Assembly (NCBI GenBank): GCA_020631735.1
Contig: CM036160.1
Coordinates: 115,612,680 to 115,676,679, forward strand
DNA from: Saccharum officinarum
Taxonomy: Eukaryota; Streptophyta; Magnoliopsida; Poales; Poaceae
Length of the DNA stretch: 64,000 nt
Direction of reading: 5' to 3'
A program made the position numbers and the translations under genes. Shown here piece after piece: positions 46,857 through 57,263 of this stretch (the first letter of the stretch is position 1; the number at the start of each line of letters is the position of its first letter). The notes beneath the pieces were generated by a model, which saw only the letters and a program-made list of their open reading frames with translations, was not told where the DNA came from and did not search any database.

Positions 46857-49110
46857 CTAGCAAACATGCCCGTACGTTGCAACGGGAGGAAATTAAAACA
46901 TATATCTCTACTTAGTTACTAAAGATATGTATATTTTGCATTTAATCCATCGACAATGAAGCAATTATTACATTAGAACATTGACAGTCCATAAAAGTGC
47001 AATTTGGAATAATGCCAGCCAAATTAGTAAATTTCTTATGTCGTGCAAAATAAGTAGAAATATATAAACATATATATTGTTTTTGAATCAAGTATATAAA
47101 CATATTTAATTATCCATGAAAGAGCGGAAAAGTTCAGTAGAAAAGACGAATCCCTGCATGCAGTCCGCCTCGCTCGCTAGGGCTTAGCCCTATCAGCTAC
47201 GTCCACTTCGTCGTCGCTGCCGCCAGCGATAGCTACCTCGCTAGCGTCCGCCACCTCCTCCCACACCGTTCTCCTTCTCCGCTCGCCTCCCACCCCCAGC
47301 AGGTCATCGTGGCCGCCTCGCCGCCCGGCTGCCACCGCCTCCCTCGGCGCCACATCTACTGGCGGCGCAACCCCCGTTGCCGCTTCCTAGTTAGATTGGA
47401 CAATAAACTACCCAAGATTTTTGTTCATGGTTTAATTAATTAGACCATTAGCTAATCTAGGTTATAATAAGAATAATTTTTATTCTTAATCAAATTACAT
47501 CAAAATTTAGTAGTAGGAATATTTGATTGTTAAGGATTAGGGAAGGATGAAGGATCTAAAGATCCATAATATTGTGCTTATTATTTATTTTATGTTTACA
47601 AGAAAAATCATGAGAAAATCATGAAAACAAAAATGACATGCAAAATAATAAGGGAAAGGGCATGAAATGGACCTGATAGTCCAGAAAAGAGAAAAAAAAG
47701 GAGAAGAAAAAACAAAAAGAGAAAATGAAGTGGAACGAATACGAAATGAAAAACGGATCGGATACACTAATTGATCAGAGATTAAAGATGGCAACGGGGC
47801 GGGTTCGGATCGGGTGGAGTGTATGGGCACCCAAAACTGAAACCCGAACCTAAAACCCGAAACCGCCCCGAACACCGAATCGGTGAAAATCCATCCCCGA
47901 AACCGAAACCCGCGGATCCCCGAAACCCGTCGGATAATCCGAAACCCGCAGAGGGCTGACGGGGGCACTCCGCGTCCGCGACCGAGAGAGAGACTGAGAG
48001 AGGGCGAGCCGCCGTCGCCGAGTCGAGCGCCCGCTGCCGCGCCGCTGAGAGCTGGGGCCGCGCAGGGCCAGCGCCACGGGGCACGTGGCACCCCTGCGCA
48101 GATCCACCGCCGGGGGAGCAGATCCGCCGCCGGAGGCGCAGATCCACCGCCGGGAGAGAGGGGGCAGATCTGCCGCTGCCGCCGGGAGAGAGGGCGCGCC
48201 CGCCGCCGTAGCCGCCATGCACCGGTTCGCCGCTGCCGGTAGAGCCTGCGCATGCGCCTGCCGCCGTTGCAGCTCCTCACCGCGATAGAGTCCGCCAAGC
48301 GCCCGCCGCCGGGGTCTGTGCGCCGGATCCACCATGGGGACGAGGGAGAGAGAGGAAGCCGATGAGGCCGTGGACTGGCGAGGCGGGGAGGTCGGCGAGG
48401 CTGGCGGCGAGGTCGGTCGTCGGGGCGTCGGATGGGAGCGGGCGTGCGGCTGCCGGCCGCCGTGCGGGAGCGGGAGTCTCTCACGGTCGCGCCTGACGGC
48501 GCGGAGCCGCACTCCTGGGTGCGGCCGTGCGGTGGCGGATGGGGTCGAGGGCTGAGGCTGAAGGAGTGAGGGTTTCAGGCAATCAGGCTTATATACTTAG
48601 GGTTGGTTGCTGGGCTTTTAGTGGGCCGCATCTTTCGGGGCCCGATGGAGCACCACGGGTGAAAATTGAGAACCGCCCCAAACCCGCGGTATTTCGGGTA
48701 TCCGAACCCGTAAAACCGTGGGCGAAAAACAGTCACCAAAACCGAAACCCGAGGAACCGAAACCCGCGGATATCCGCCCCGAACCCGATCCGCTGCCATC
48801 TTTATCAGAGATAGTCTAAAAAAGGAAAAGGCGAATAGATGAGCGAATAGAAAAAGGAAAAAACTGAATTTACTATATAGTAATCAACTAATCATATTAG
48901 GCGCTATGGACTTTTTTTCGCATGAGTATGGACTCTTTGGTTAAACATAGACCATACACAACCCAATACGTTTTAGAATTCGTATGAGCACGGGTTATAT
49001 ATATATAAGTCCAAACGGAAGAAACTCTCGACCACCGGTAGTCAGGGGGAGGTGGACGAAAAAAATGACTGGAAATTTTGCCTCTTTATTATTAATAATA
49101 TAAGTATAGA
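46857..49110 (-). mobile_element. Helitron-like element
   Basis: On the minus strand the right end is a hairpin (CCCGTTGCAACGTACGGG, plus-strand 46869-46886), then CATGTTTG and CTAG, followed by a flanking T. This is the Helitron 3' signature. The 5' end is within a TCTATATCTATA... run (TCTATACTTATATTATTAA), consistent with the 5' TC start preceded by A. The exact 5' base is ambiguous in the TATAGA repeat (49110-49135). No Rep/helicase is seen, so it is non-autonomous. A GC-rich captured piece lies at 47150-47390 and a hAT element at 47783-48804. Confidence 0.65.
47783..48804. mobile_element. hAT element nested in the Helitron
   Basis: The inverted ends TAAAGATGGCAACGGGGCGG and CCGCTGCCATCTTTA are flanked by a perfect 8-bp duplication, TCAGAGAT (47775-47782 and 48805-48812), diagnostic of hAT. 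Subterminal regions are rich in AACCCGAAACC-type repeats. The interior (47990-48560) is GC-rich and looks captured. No transposase. Confidence 0.9.
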
Positions 49111-49321
49111 TATAGATATAGATATAAATATAGATAAAAATACATTCTATAATTAATCGATGATACTTATTTGGCATCATAGAAACGGGTACTTTTCTAT
49201 ATAGGTTTGTTCAAATTTAAAATTATTTGACTCTTGGAAAAGTGATGGGACGGAGGGAGTTCCATCTTATTTACCCCGCATCACGGCGCGCGCACACACA
49301 CACATACAAAAAAAGTTTCCC

Positions 49322-49586
49322 CAAGTCCAGTTGCTTCCTGTTAGGCCCACGGTGTCATCAGAGCTAAAAGGCCGAACCAGGTAAACGAGTTGGCCTCATG
49401 GTCAGGCCTGGCCCATTTGCATTCGGGTTGCTCGGCTGCGGGGCATAACTGCGGCTCTGCTGCTCTTAAAAAAGAGAGAGAGAGAGAGAAAGATTTGCGG
49501 TGCGTTCTCTTCCCTTCTAGAGCTCCGCCTGACGTCCGTTTCGAGAGGAGGGGACGTTAGGGTTCGGCCATGGGCGATCGCGGGCG
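49322..49586 (+). promoter_or_regulatory. Conserved 5' flank of unknown family, copy 2
   Basis: AAGTCCAGTTGCTTCCTGTTAGGCCCACGGTG, CATCAGAGCTAAAAGGCCG and GTAAACGAGTTGG match the copy 1 flank. The TATA-like element is changed to GCATAACTGCGG. Confidence 0.6.
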
Positions 49587-49712
49587 ATGGTGAAACAGGT
49601 GGCGTCACAGGGTAAGATCCTGAAGCATGAGTCGCAGGAGGAGGGGGGTAAGATCCTGAAGCTTGACTCACTGATGCTCGTGTCGGAGGAGACTCTCGAG
49701 GATCGTCAGGGT

Positions 49713-49859
49713 CAGTGGCGGACGTAGGTGCAACCTGTAGGGCCACCCGGCCCCACAGGTTTTGACGAATCTAGTGCAATTTTACTGTAGCATATATGGT
49801 TTGGTCCCACAGCTTCTACTGGCTGGCCCCACAGGTTTTGATTCCTGGATCCGCCACTG
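49713..49859. mobile_element. hAT MITE in copy 2 coding region
   Basis: 147 bp, CAGTGGCGGACGTAGG ... CCTGGATCCGCCACTG. It is flanked by a perfect 8-bp duplication, GTCAGGGT (49705-49712 and 49860-49867). Confidence 0.95.
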
Positions 49860-50046
49860 GTCAGGGTAAGATCCTGATGCTCAAGTCGGAGGAGGATCGT
49901 AAGATACTGATGAAGGTCAAGTCGGAGGAGGGTAAGATCCTCAAGCTCAAGAAGGAGTATATGGCGGCGAGCGAGAAGGCGCTGGCGGGGCTTTCCTTTT
50001 ACATTGAGCCTATGGTGAAGCCGGCCAAGCCGGACGCTAAGACGAA

Positions 50047-50397
50047 GGACTTGTTTAGATGCGAAAAGTTTTTTTTTTTGGATGAAAATGTCACATCGAT
50101 GTTCCGTGTGGTGTTGGAAGGGGTTTTCGGATACTAATAAAAAAACTAATTACATAGCTTGCCTGGAAACCGTGAGACAAATTTATTAAGCCTGATTAAT
50201 CCGTCATTAGCACATTTTGTTACTGTAGCACTTTATTGTCAAATCACAGGCGAATTAGGTTCAAAACGTTCGTCTCGCAATTTACATGCAAACTGTGCAA
50301 TTAGTTTTTTTTTTATTTCGTCTATATTTAATATTCCATGTACCACAAAATTCAATGTGATAGTTTTTGGTGAAAAGCTTTTGACCTAAACGAGGCC
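50047..50397. mobile_element. Tourist-like MITE in copy 2 coding region
   Basis: GGACTTGTTTAGATGCG ... CCTAAACGAGGCC with GAA on both sides (50044-50046 and 50398-50400). It closely matches the 11219-11559 copy. Confidence 0.85.
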
Positions 50398-50698
50398 GAA
50401 GACGAAGAGGATGGTGGTGGTCAAGACGCTGGTGCCGCCTGCGCATATCGCCTTTATCAAGGCAATGCCCTGCCCGGTTACCTCTACTGAGCTCAATCTC
50501 TTCTGTGAAGACGAGCTGGCCTACCAACCCCAGAGCTTCCAAGACTACTACCGCGAAAAAATGAGCATCAACATGAAGATGCGTGACTACCATCAGGCCC
50601 TCGTCGACCAGTACGAAAAATTTGGCTATGCGGTGGACGAAACGGAGCTCACTGACGAAGAAGTTGATGAAGACGAGGACAACGCGGTGAAGAACTAG

Positions 50699-50960
50699 CT
50701 ACAGGCAGCAATCAAAGGCTGTGGTCAATAACTTACAAGGAGCCCAGCCCTGTGTGTCGATCTGCAAGATCCTCCATCTAATACTAATACCTATGTTAGT
50801 TGGAGCCGCGTCGATCGTCTCCCTCCTGTGATCCACCTACGACCTTAAGAGCATCGTCAACGATAGGTTCAAACTTGCTAGCTCGTATGAACTTAGAAAA
50901 AGATAATCATAATCTTTGTGTTATCGTCTGGTATCTTATTTGCCACTGGTTGTTCCCTAT
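50699..50960 (+). other. 3' flank of family unit 2
   Basis: Shares CAAAGGCTGTGGTCAATAA, AATCTTTGTGTTATCGTCTG and GTATCTTATTTGCCACTGG blocks with units 1 and 4. Continues after the MITE at 51300-51600. Confidence 0.55.
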
Positions 50961-51293
50961 TAGCGTGTTTGGTTCCTTCCGAGGGCAGCCAGGCCTACGC
51001 GAGCCAGCCAGGCCCGTAACAGCCATGCTGGGCACATGCGAGGAGGCTCTGTTTGGTTATCCGTCTCTGTGCAGCCAGGCCACAGGAAAACGTTGATGAT
51101 TGGTTGCATGACCCGCATGCTCTTCCTGCACCGCTGCAGCTGCATCTCGGTTGAAACGAAGAAAATTTCCGTCTCCACACAGCCAGGCCGAGAGGGCACT
51201 TTTGCACAGCATGGGCTAGGTCGGACAACTATGCCAAACAAACAACTGCATGTTCTGGCATGCGAAGGGCCTGGCTGGCTACCAAACACGCCC
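50961..51293. mobile_element. Tourist-like MITE, GCGTGTTTGGTTCC type
   Basis: The left end TAGCGTGTTTGG and the right end ACCAAACACGCCC are inverted, with TAT on both sides (50958-50960 and 51294-51296). The GCAGCCAGGCC motifs are shared with 2434-3262. Confidence 0.75.
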
Positions 51294-51599
51294 TATATGT
51301 TTGCATGCTACTGCTGATTTTCATGCTGTTAATAAAAATTGCGTTAATTTTTGCAGTCGTAGTGGAATCGATTGATGTCTTATCGGTAATTGAATCACAA
51401 TTGTTGCTGATTCGTCGAGATTCCTAATCTCTCTATTGTTTTACACCACAACCCGCATCGAGTACCTTGCTTTTGCCACAGGCTGTTCTGTTTCTGTATG
51501 TTGGGTTCGTTTCATGCTGTTTGTCAATTGTATTATTGGCAGTGGCACCTGTCAGTTCTGTTTTTAGTCCATCACGTTATTCACCAATTCGGCATTAGA

Positions 51600-52410
51600 C
51601 CGGTGAGTTATCCACTGCTCTATCACCAAAGCACACATTTCTAGTATTTTTTTTACAAGCACACATTTCTAGTATTTTATATTCATAGATAGATCTTTTA
51701 ATGATCCATCCGATTATCCGTAAGTTTGGATGCGGTGGCGCGTATACAAAATGACATCCACCACCAGGCCAGCCTGCTGTCAGAGTTCTAGGGTCAGGGC
51801 AGAAAGCATCCCCTAACTCCAGCGGAGGTGCGACGACAGACGACTGGTGACACAAAGCCGCGCGAGGGTGTGACCGGTCACAGATTAGAGTTTTGATAAG
51901 ATCAAACAATTGCCTTGGCCTCTTTGGTGGTGGAGCTTCCGGTGGCTCCGGCTCCTCGGACGTGCTGTGCACGTACTGTATGTGCATTGTTTATCGAAGC
52001 TATTTTCCTCTCTCCTGCTTCGCTCACTCACAGAGCTACCGGAGCCACATATTTTAGCTCTGTCAGCTCCGGTTCTTCTGACACTTCTCTCACGCACAGT
52101 GCCGGAGCCGGAGCCAGTAAGAGCGTGGGCAAAGGGGCCCTAAATTGTTGCCAGTGAGACCCCCCCTCCAACCCAACCCCGCCCCCTCTGTCCTACTCCG
52201 CCCAACCACCGCCTCTATCTACTGCAACCGGCAGCACTCTGTCACCTCCAACCACCACCATGGTTCTAGGGTCAAGGGAGGAAGCACCTTCTGACTCCAA
52301 CGGAGGTGCATCGAGGGAGCCGGGGGCGTGAGTACGCGATCGGTCATGGATTAGAGTTTGTGTTTTAATAAGGATCAAACAAACCATTCTATCTCAAAAG
52401 GGGGGGGATT
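51600..52410. other. Spacer, no gene recognised
   Basis: Two CGACGG/TGACCGG-containing, gene-like stretches (51720-51930 and 52190-52390) repeat each other loosely (TCTAGGGTCA, GGAAGCA, CTCCAACGGAGGTG). No confirmed gene. Confidence 0.35.
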
Positions 52411-52459
52411 TCTAAGTCCAGCTACTTTCCGTTAGGCCTACCGAGTCATCACATAAAAA

Positions 52460-53757
52460 AGACTTAAAAAGTTTTTCTGACCTTATAAACTTCCACGATC
52501 GTCCGAACTCCCTGACTCATCCATAAAATCAGGTTTTGACCCCTCAACTTTTAAAACGGATTGTTTTTACACCGGGGTGGCCGGTTTTGATTCGGTTTTT
52601 TTTGCTAACTTGCATCATGTTAGTCGTGAGGGGTGTAGATCGAACTAAGTTGAAAGTCAGGAAGGTAAATCAGACTAAACATAAATTCTTAAGAAATATC
52701 CAAAATTCATCAAAAAATTCAGAATACTTTTATAGAAAAATTAATGCAATTAAAAATCCTAAAATCTTGTTTAATCTTAGAAATGTCATATCAATTTTCG
52801 TTCAGCTTGGGAAATTATGAAACTAGTTTTAGATTTTTGTAAATTCATGCTCTATCTTATGGTGCCTATAGCTTAAAATTAGATGAATCTTGATTGAATC
52901 GTTTTAATGTTTATTTGATAGTAGAAACTCTCATTATCTATCATAATTACTTGATGGTGATCGTCCGGGCTATGTAGACGTGCCGGTCCCCTACCCTGGA
53001 TAAATTTTCAAAGTACCCGTGTTACCTACATGGCTGCACGCATCATGTGTTTAATAAATTTAGTTGAGTTTTACAAGCTATTGAATTTAATTAAGTTTTA
53101 ATATAATAAGTTATAGAGCGTAGTACGGCAAGGAAATCTTGATGGTAGTATACAAGACATGATGTTTATACAGATAGGATCAAGTGCTACATACATGATC
53201 GTGTGACACTTGTGTCCATACTAAATACTAGTAAGTATGATGTAGTTGCGTGACATTTGTGTTGTCATCAAAGTTTCTTGGTCGCCAACGTAGACTAATT
53301 GAAACATACAACAAGAGCATCTACTAGCAAATAAGTACCAAAAGAAGTCCCTATAAGATTCAACTAATTCCAATTTAGGCACCATAAGATAATGAATGAT
53401 TTTAGGAAAAATATGATACTAGTTTAATTTTTTAGTTAAATCAGATTTTTTGTGGTTTTTTTAGATTAAACCAATATTATGATTTCTAAGGTTTTTTAAA
53501 AAAATATGTGAACAATATTTTGAAAAAAAAAGTAGTCCAATTTACCCCTGAGCTATCCGCGTAGTCCGATTTACTCCACTCTTTGACATGACACCACGTA
53601 GAACGGCTGGCATAGCGCCACAACAGCAAAATCATCATGAAAATCCGTCTACGGGTTTTAAAAGTTGAAGATGTGAGGGAAAAATTCGGACAATCGCGAA
53701 GGTTGAGGATCAAAATGACTTCTGCAAAAAAAACGCACCGGTAAATAAGTTGGACTT
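52460..53757. mobile_element. Probable transposon with weak inverted ends
   Basis: The left region (AACTTCCACGATCGTCCGAAC, CCCCTCAACTTTTAAAACGG) is the rough complement of the right region (CGGGTTTTAAAAGTTGAAG, TTCGGACAATCGCGAAGGTTG). The centre is AT-rich and non-coding. Confidence 0.45.
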
Positions 53758-54160
53758 AGGCTATCCGCACTCATGCACCTCTATATTCATTCTCTATACG
53801 TCCTAGTCACCAAGATTCTCTCCTCTATACTCAATTCTACCACACTCATCCATCCTCTATATCATCATCTATCCACTGTAAGACTCACTTGTCACTTTAT
53901 CTAAATATATCCATGTGTGATCTAGTTTTGAAGGATTTATTGAGACGAATTTAATGATGCAATCGAAATTTAATTTAGATTTTTGGTTTGTGAGTTATAG
54001 CATTTTTTTCTTTGTTTAGCTAGTGGGGCCCGCCACTGTCCACTATAGAGTAAGCACTGTACCACTCTAAATATAGAGTGAGATAAATGATATAGTATCG
54101 TTTTAGAGTACCCAATACAACAGTTTTTACTCTATATTCATATTCTAAAGCTTAGAGAGA
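53758..54160. mobile_element. TAGGCTATCCGCACTC-type MITE
   Basis: The left end (TAGGCTATCCGCACTCATGC, CATTCTCTATACGTC) is the complement of the end at about 18650. The right end is unclear, near AGAGAGTACCCACTGCCCC. Confidence 0.45.
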
Positions 54161-54329
54161 GTACCCACTGCCCCATTCGCATCCGGTTTGTCCATCTGCA
54201 GGGCATATATATACCTGCGTCGGCTCTCCTTGGTTGCGTTCACTTCCCTTGATCCCTTCTCTAGAGCTCCGTCTGTTTCGGGAGGGGCAGGTTAAGGTTC
54301 GGTCGCGTGCGATTGGGCGATCTCGGGCG

Positions 54330-54826
54330 ATGGGGATCCGTCGCTGTAACCTCAAGAGGAAGGCGGCGAGCGTGTCGGAGGCCGGTGACTCTGGCCTCAA
54401 GAGGAAACTGGCGAACGCGTCGGAGTCGGAGGAGAGTAAGATCCTGAAGCTCAAGAAGGAGTATATGGCGGCCGAAGATCCGAAGCTTCCCCCGCTTACC
54501 GTCCTCCACCTACGGTGCAGGCGGCCGAGCCGACCGGGAAGAAGAAGAAGAAGAAGGTGCTGGTCAAGAGGTTGGTTGCGCAGGAGCAGATCGACGCCCT
54601 CTTGGCAATGCACTGCCCGATTACCCCTAATGAGCTCACTGAAGAACAGCTGGCCGGTTATCCCAAGAGTTTCCAAGACTTACACAACCAAGAAATGAAT
54701 ATCGCTAAGAAACTGCGTGACTACCATCAGGCCCTCATCGACCAGTACGCAGAATATGGCTACGCGGTGGACGAATCGGAGGCCGAGGTCACCGACTACG
54801 AAGGCGACGACGACGACAGCAGCTAG
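54330..54826 (+). pseudogene. Unknown grass family, copy 3, frameshifted
   Basis: The start at 54330 (MGIRRCNLKRKAASVSEAGD) keeps the basic N terminus missing from copy 1 and one KIL unit (SKILKLKKEYMAA). The frame then shifts between about 54480 and 54515. The second part, in another frame, carries EPTGKKKKKKVLVKRLVAQE, HCPITPNELTEEQLAGYPKS, YHQALIDQYAEYGYAVDESE and an acidic tail ending DDDDSS. The longest single frame breaks off after the KIL unit. A sequencing error at the shift is possible. Confidence 0.65.
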
Positions 54827-54839
54827 CTGAAGGCAGAAA

Positions 54840-55140
54840 TTAAAGACCTGATGTCAATAATTTGCGAGGAGCTTGTGTGTCAGTTGGAGCCGTGTCGTTC
54901 CCTTTAATTTCCTTATCATGCTATGCATGCTACTAGTTAAAAATGCTGGTTTTGCAATCGTATTTGAATCGATGATGATGTCTTTTGTGCTAGTCAATCA
55001 CAGTTGCCATTTACCAAAAATGCTAAGTTTTGCAACTGTATGTCTTTCGTGCTAGTGAATCACAATTGTTGCTGATTTGTCGAGATCACCGATCTCTATG
55101 CAGTTATCTTTACACAGTTGAAATTAAGAGTCCTTGAGCG
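54840..55140 (+). other. 3' flank of family unit 3
   Basis: GTCAATAATTTGCGAGGAGC, GTTGGAGCCGTGTCG, TTTGTGCTAGTCAATCACA and CACAATTGTTGCTGATTTGTCG match the flanks of units 1 and 2. Confidence 0.55.
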
Positions 55141-55979
55141 ACAAAATGGCCGTTCCTCCAAAGCATAACTGGTACTGATATCTGATATCTGCTCAGCCTT
55201 CTCGTTTTTCAGAGACATGAGCCGTCAGTTATCAGTAGCCGATCCCCATATAAAGTGCAGAACAAACAAATGAAAAGATGCGAATGATTGTTCGTGGAAT
55301 AAGGCGATCAGATCATTCAGAGTTTCGAACCAATGCATGTGCGGGATGTGTGCCGCATGCAACAAGTTATACAGAGTCACTGTACTGACGACATTCCACT
55401 GGCACATCGATCGGTTGAGCCATGCTCTTCCATGGCTCCCCATCCATGGAACTTTCTCCGGAAGGACGGAATCATGGGCCATGGCGCTCCATCCATGGCT
55501 GCATGCCCTGTTCCCTGCTTGTTTGGCCGCCATGGCATCAGTTCATGAGTCGTCAACATCGCGTCGCCTCGCCCAGGACATGGATCTCGCGGTCTCGATC
55601 GCCTTGTGTTGCTGAACACGGCATTGCCTCCTCACGACCATGCCTGCCTCTCGTACCGTGCAATGCATATGGCCATTGCTGATCCATACGGACCACAGGG
55701 AGCCCTGCACAAGCTGTTGTGAGACTGTGACCTTCCTCCTCAACGCTCGCAAACAAGCAGGACAGGGGACTCGGATCCCAGCCCAGACACGAGTGAGGAC
55801 TGAGGATGCCTACGCAGCCGGACAGGAACAACTCTGATGAAATGAGTATAGAATGTATGCTCGTGCTGTTGTGGCTACAGAGATATGTTGTTTATCAATC
55901 ACGACACCCTTGCAGGAAGGCACATCCAGCTTGTGCGTCTTGCAGGACAGCACAAGACATGATGTACTACATGTTCATA
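55141..55979. other. Spacer with many CCATGG sites, no gene recognised
   Basis: At 55420-55520 the CCATGG/CATCCATGG motif recurs about six times. Several frames of 60-100 codons are open on both strands, but none has a domain or splice context. Confidence 0.35.
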
Positions 55980-56109
55980 GGCCCCATTCGGCTGAGCTGA
56001 TAAGCCGGCTGAAAAACAATGTTGGCTGATTTGTTATGAGAGAAAAACACTGTTCCGGCTAAAAAAAACAAGCTGAAAAGTACGGATTATAAGCCGGATG
56101 AACAGGGCC
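55980..56109. mobile_element. 130-bp MITE with ATA duplication
   Basis: GGCCCCATTCGGCTGAG ... GCCGGATGAACAGGGCC, flanked by ATA (55977-55979 and 56110-56112). Best-preserved member of the family also at 10560 and 26035. Confidence 0.85.
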
Positions 56110-57263
56110 ATAGTTGTCCGTATCAAGTGTAGCGTTGAAGCTACAGCACCAGCAATATATCCACAACTTCACATTCTAGACATAAAACAATTGTGCTATC
56201 ACATATTTGGCGTCTGCTACATCAGTGTTTGAGCATCATCATTCATATACAGGACTAAAATTTCAATTCAGTCATCATCATACAATAAACATCCTTACAG
56301 CATCTAAATAGCAGAGTGTGGGTCAACCAGGGCAAAGTAGGCCTCATGCAACTTCCGGATATCCAAATGACTTGTAGAATGGATTTGAGCACCTACTAAC
56401 CTGCACCATATAGAACATAGATCATGACATGTCAAAATGTAAATGATACACCGTGGTGTTAAACTACTATTTGAAATATATATAACCACCCACCTAATTC
56501 TCACCGTTTGATATAACCGTACCTCATTCAGAACATTACCTCAGGAAAAAAAAATACATACATGGAAGCAATGTAAGTATCCAACAATTGCATCACGTAA
56601 ACAAAAGATAAAACAAACGAACACCTATTATGCATTTCACCTCTATTTACAGAATCTGAAACAAACACCTCTATTTACAGAAAATGAAACAAACTATCAC
56701 ATATTATGCCCCCCCGCTGCAACTTTGTTGCGTCAAAATGAGAACATGGGTTTTTCTTTGATCTATACATCAACGCAGAACAAAAAGGGCGCAAAACACA
56801 TCGAGAGGGAGGGGGATAACTGAACCATATTTCATTATATTGCAATGTAAAACATAATACATGTATTGAGATTGAACTATAGATCATTGTTTAGATGAAC
56901 TTTTCTAAATGACCCCAACTTTTCTATTGAATCACAAAACTGAACCGACAAAACTTCCTCGATTAATCCTCTTGGCAGTTCAAAAGCCACCATGTATTTG
57001 TTTTGCTGTGATGGTGTCAGAAGGATATTCAGTGTAGCTGTTAACAATTCCCCGCGTCGCCTCTGGAGTCCTGGCATCACCTTTGAGGCACAGAATTCAA
57101 AACTACGATCCAGGTCAGGTTTTCCTCTTTATTCCTTTTTGTTATGGAAAAAGAATTTCAATTCCGATGGAGCTCCTCCATTTGTAACTATATGGAAGCT
57201 GAAACTCACTGGGAACAGTTATGCCAAATGGACGTGGTTGTTCACATCATCTACTTCCTTCAG
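56110..57263. other. Spacer and CHR5-like gene 3' flank
   Basis: No gene. The part nearest 57264 is probably the 3' untranslated region of the minus-strand remodeler gene. Confidence 0.4.

Larger units (their letters stand above)
49587..50698 (+). pseudogene. Unknown grass family, copy 2, split by two MITEs
   Basis: The start at 49587 (MVKQVASQGKILKHESQEEG) continues with KIL/SEE-type units. A 147-bp hAT MITE (49713-49859) introduces a stop (TAG at about 49726). The frame resumes after it (GKILMLKSEEDRKILMKVK, KPAKPDAKTK). A 351-bp Tourist MITE (50047-50397) breaks it again, and the rest follows (KRMVVVKTLVPPAHIAFIKA; YHQALVDQYEKFGYAVDETE) to an acidic tail and stop at 50698. Outside the MITEs the frame is intact, so the insertions caused the damage. 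The hAT MITE might be spliced out, but the second has no obvious splice sites at its ends. Confidence 0.75.
52417..54329 (+). promoter_or_regulatory. Copy 3 5' flank, split by insertions
   Basis: The outer part (AAGTCCAGCTACTTTCCGTTAGGCC, 52417-52460) and the inner part (CCCATTCGCATCCGG, GGGCATATATATACCTGCG, 54165-54330; TATA at 54205-54213) form one promoter in the other units. Here they are separated by about 1.7 kb of inserted, AT-rich, transposon-like DNA. Whether copy 3 is still expressed is doubtful. Confidence 0.55.

Noticed and set aside
50039..50407. 9-bp repeat AAGACGAAG as a Mutator-type duplication around the copy 2 MITE
   Set aside because: The host sequence itself repeats GACGAA. 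The MITE ends fit a 3-bp GAA duplication, matching the TCA seen at the sister copy (11219-11559).
55225..55850. Cluster of open frames of 60-100 codons on both strands
   Set aside because: No shared domain and no exon structure. The CCATGG-rich sequence gives many chance starts.
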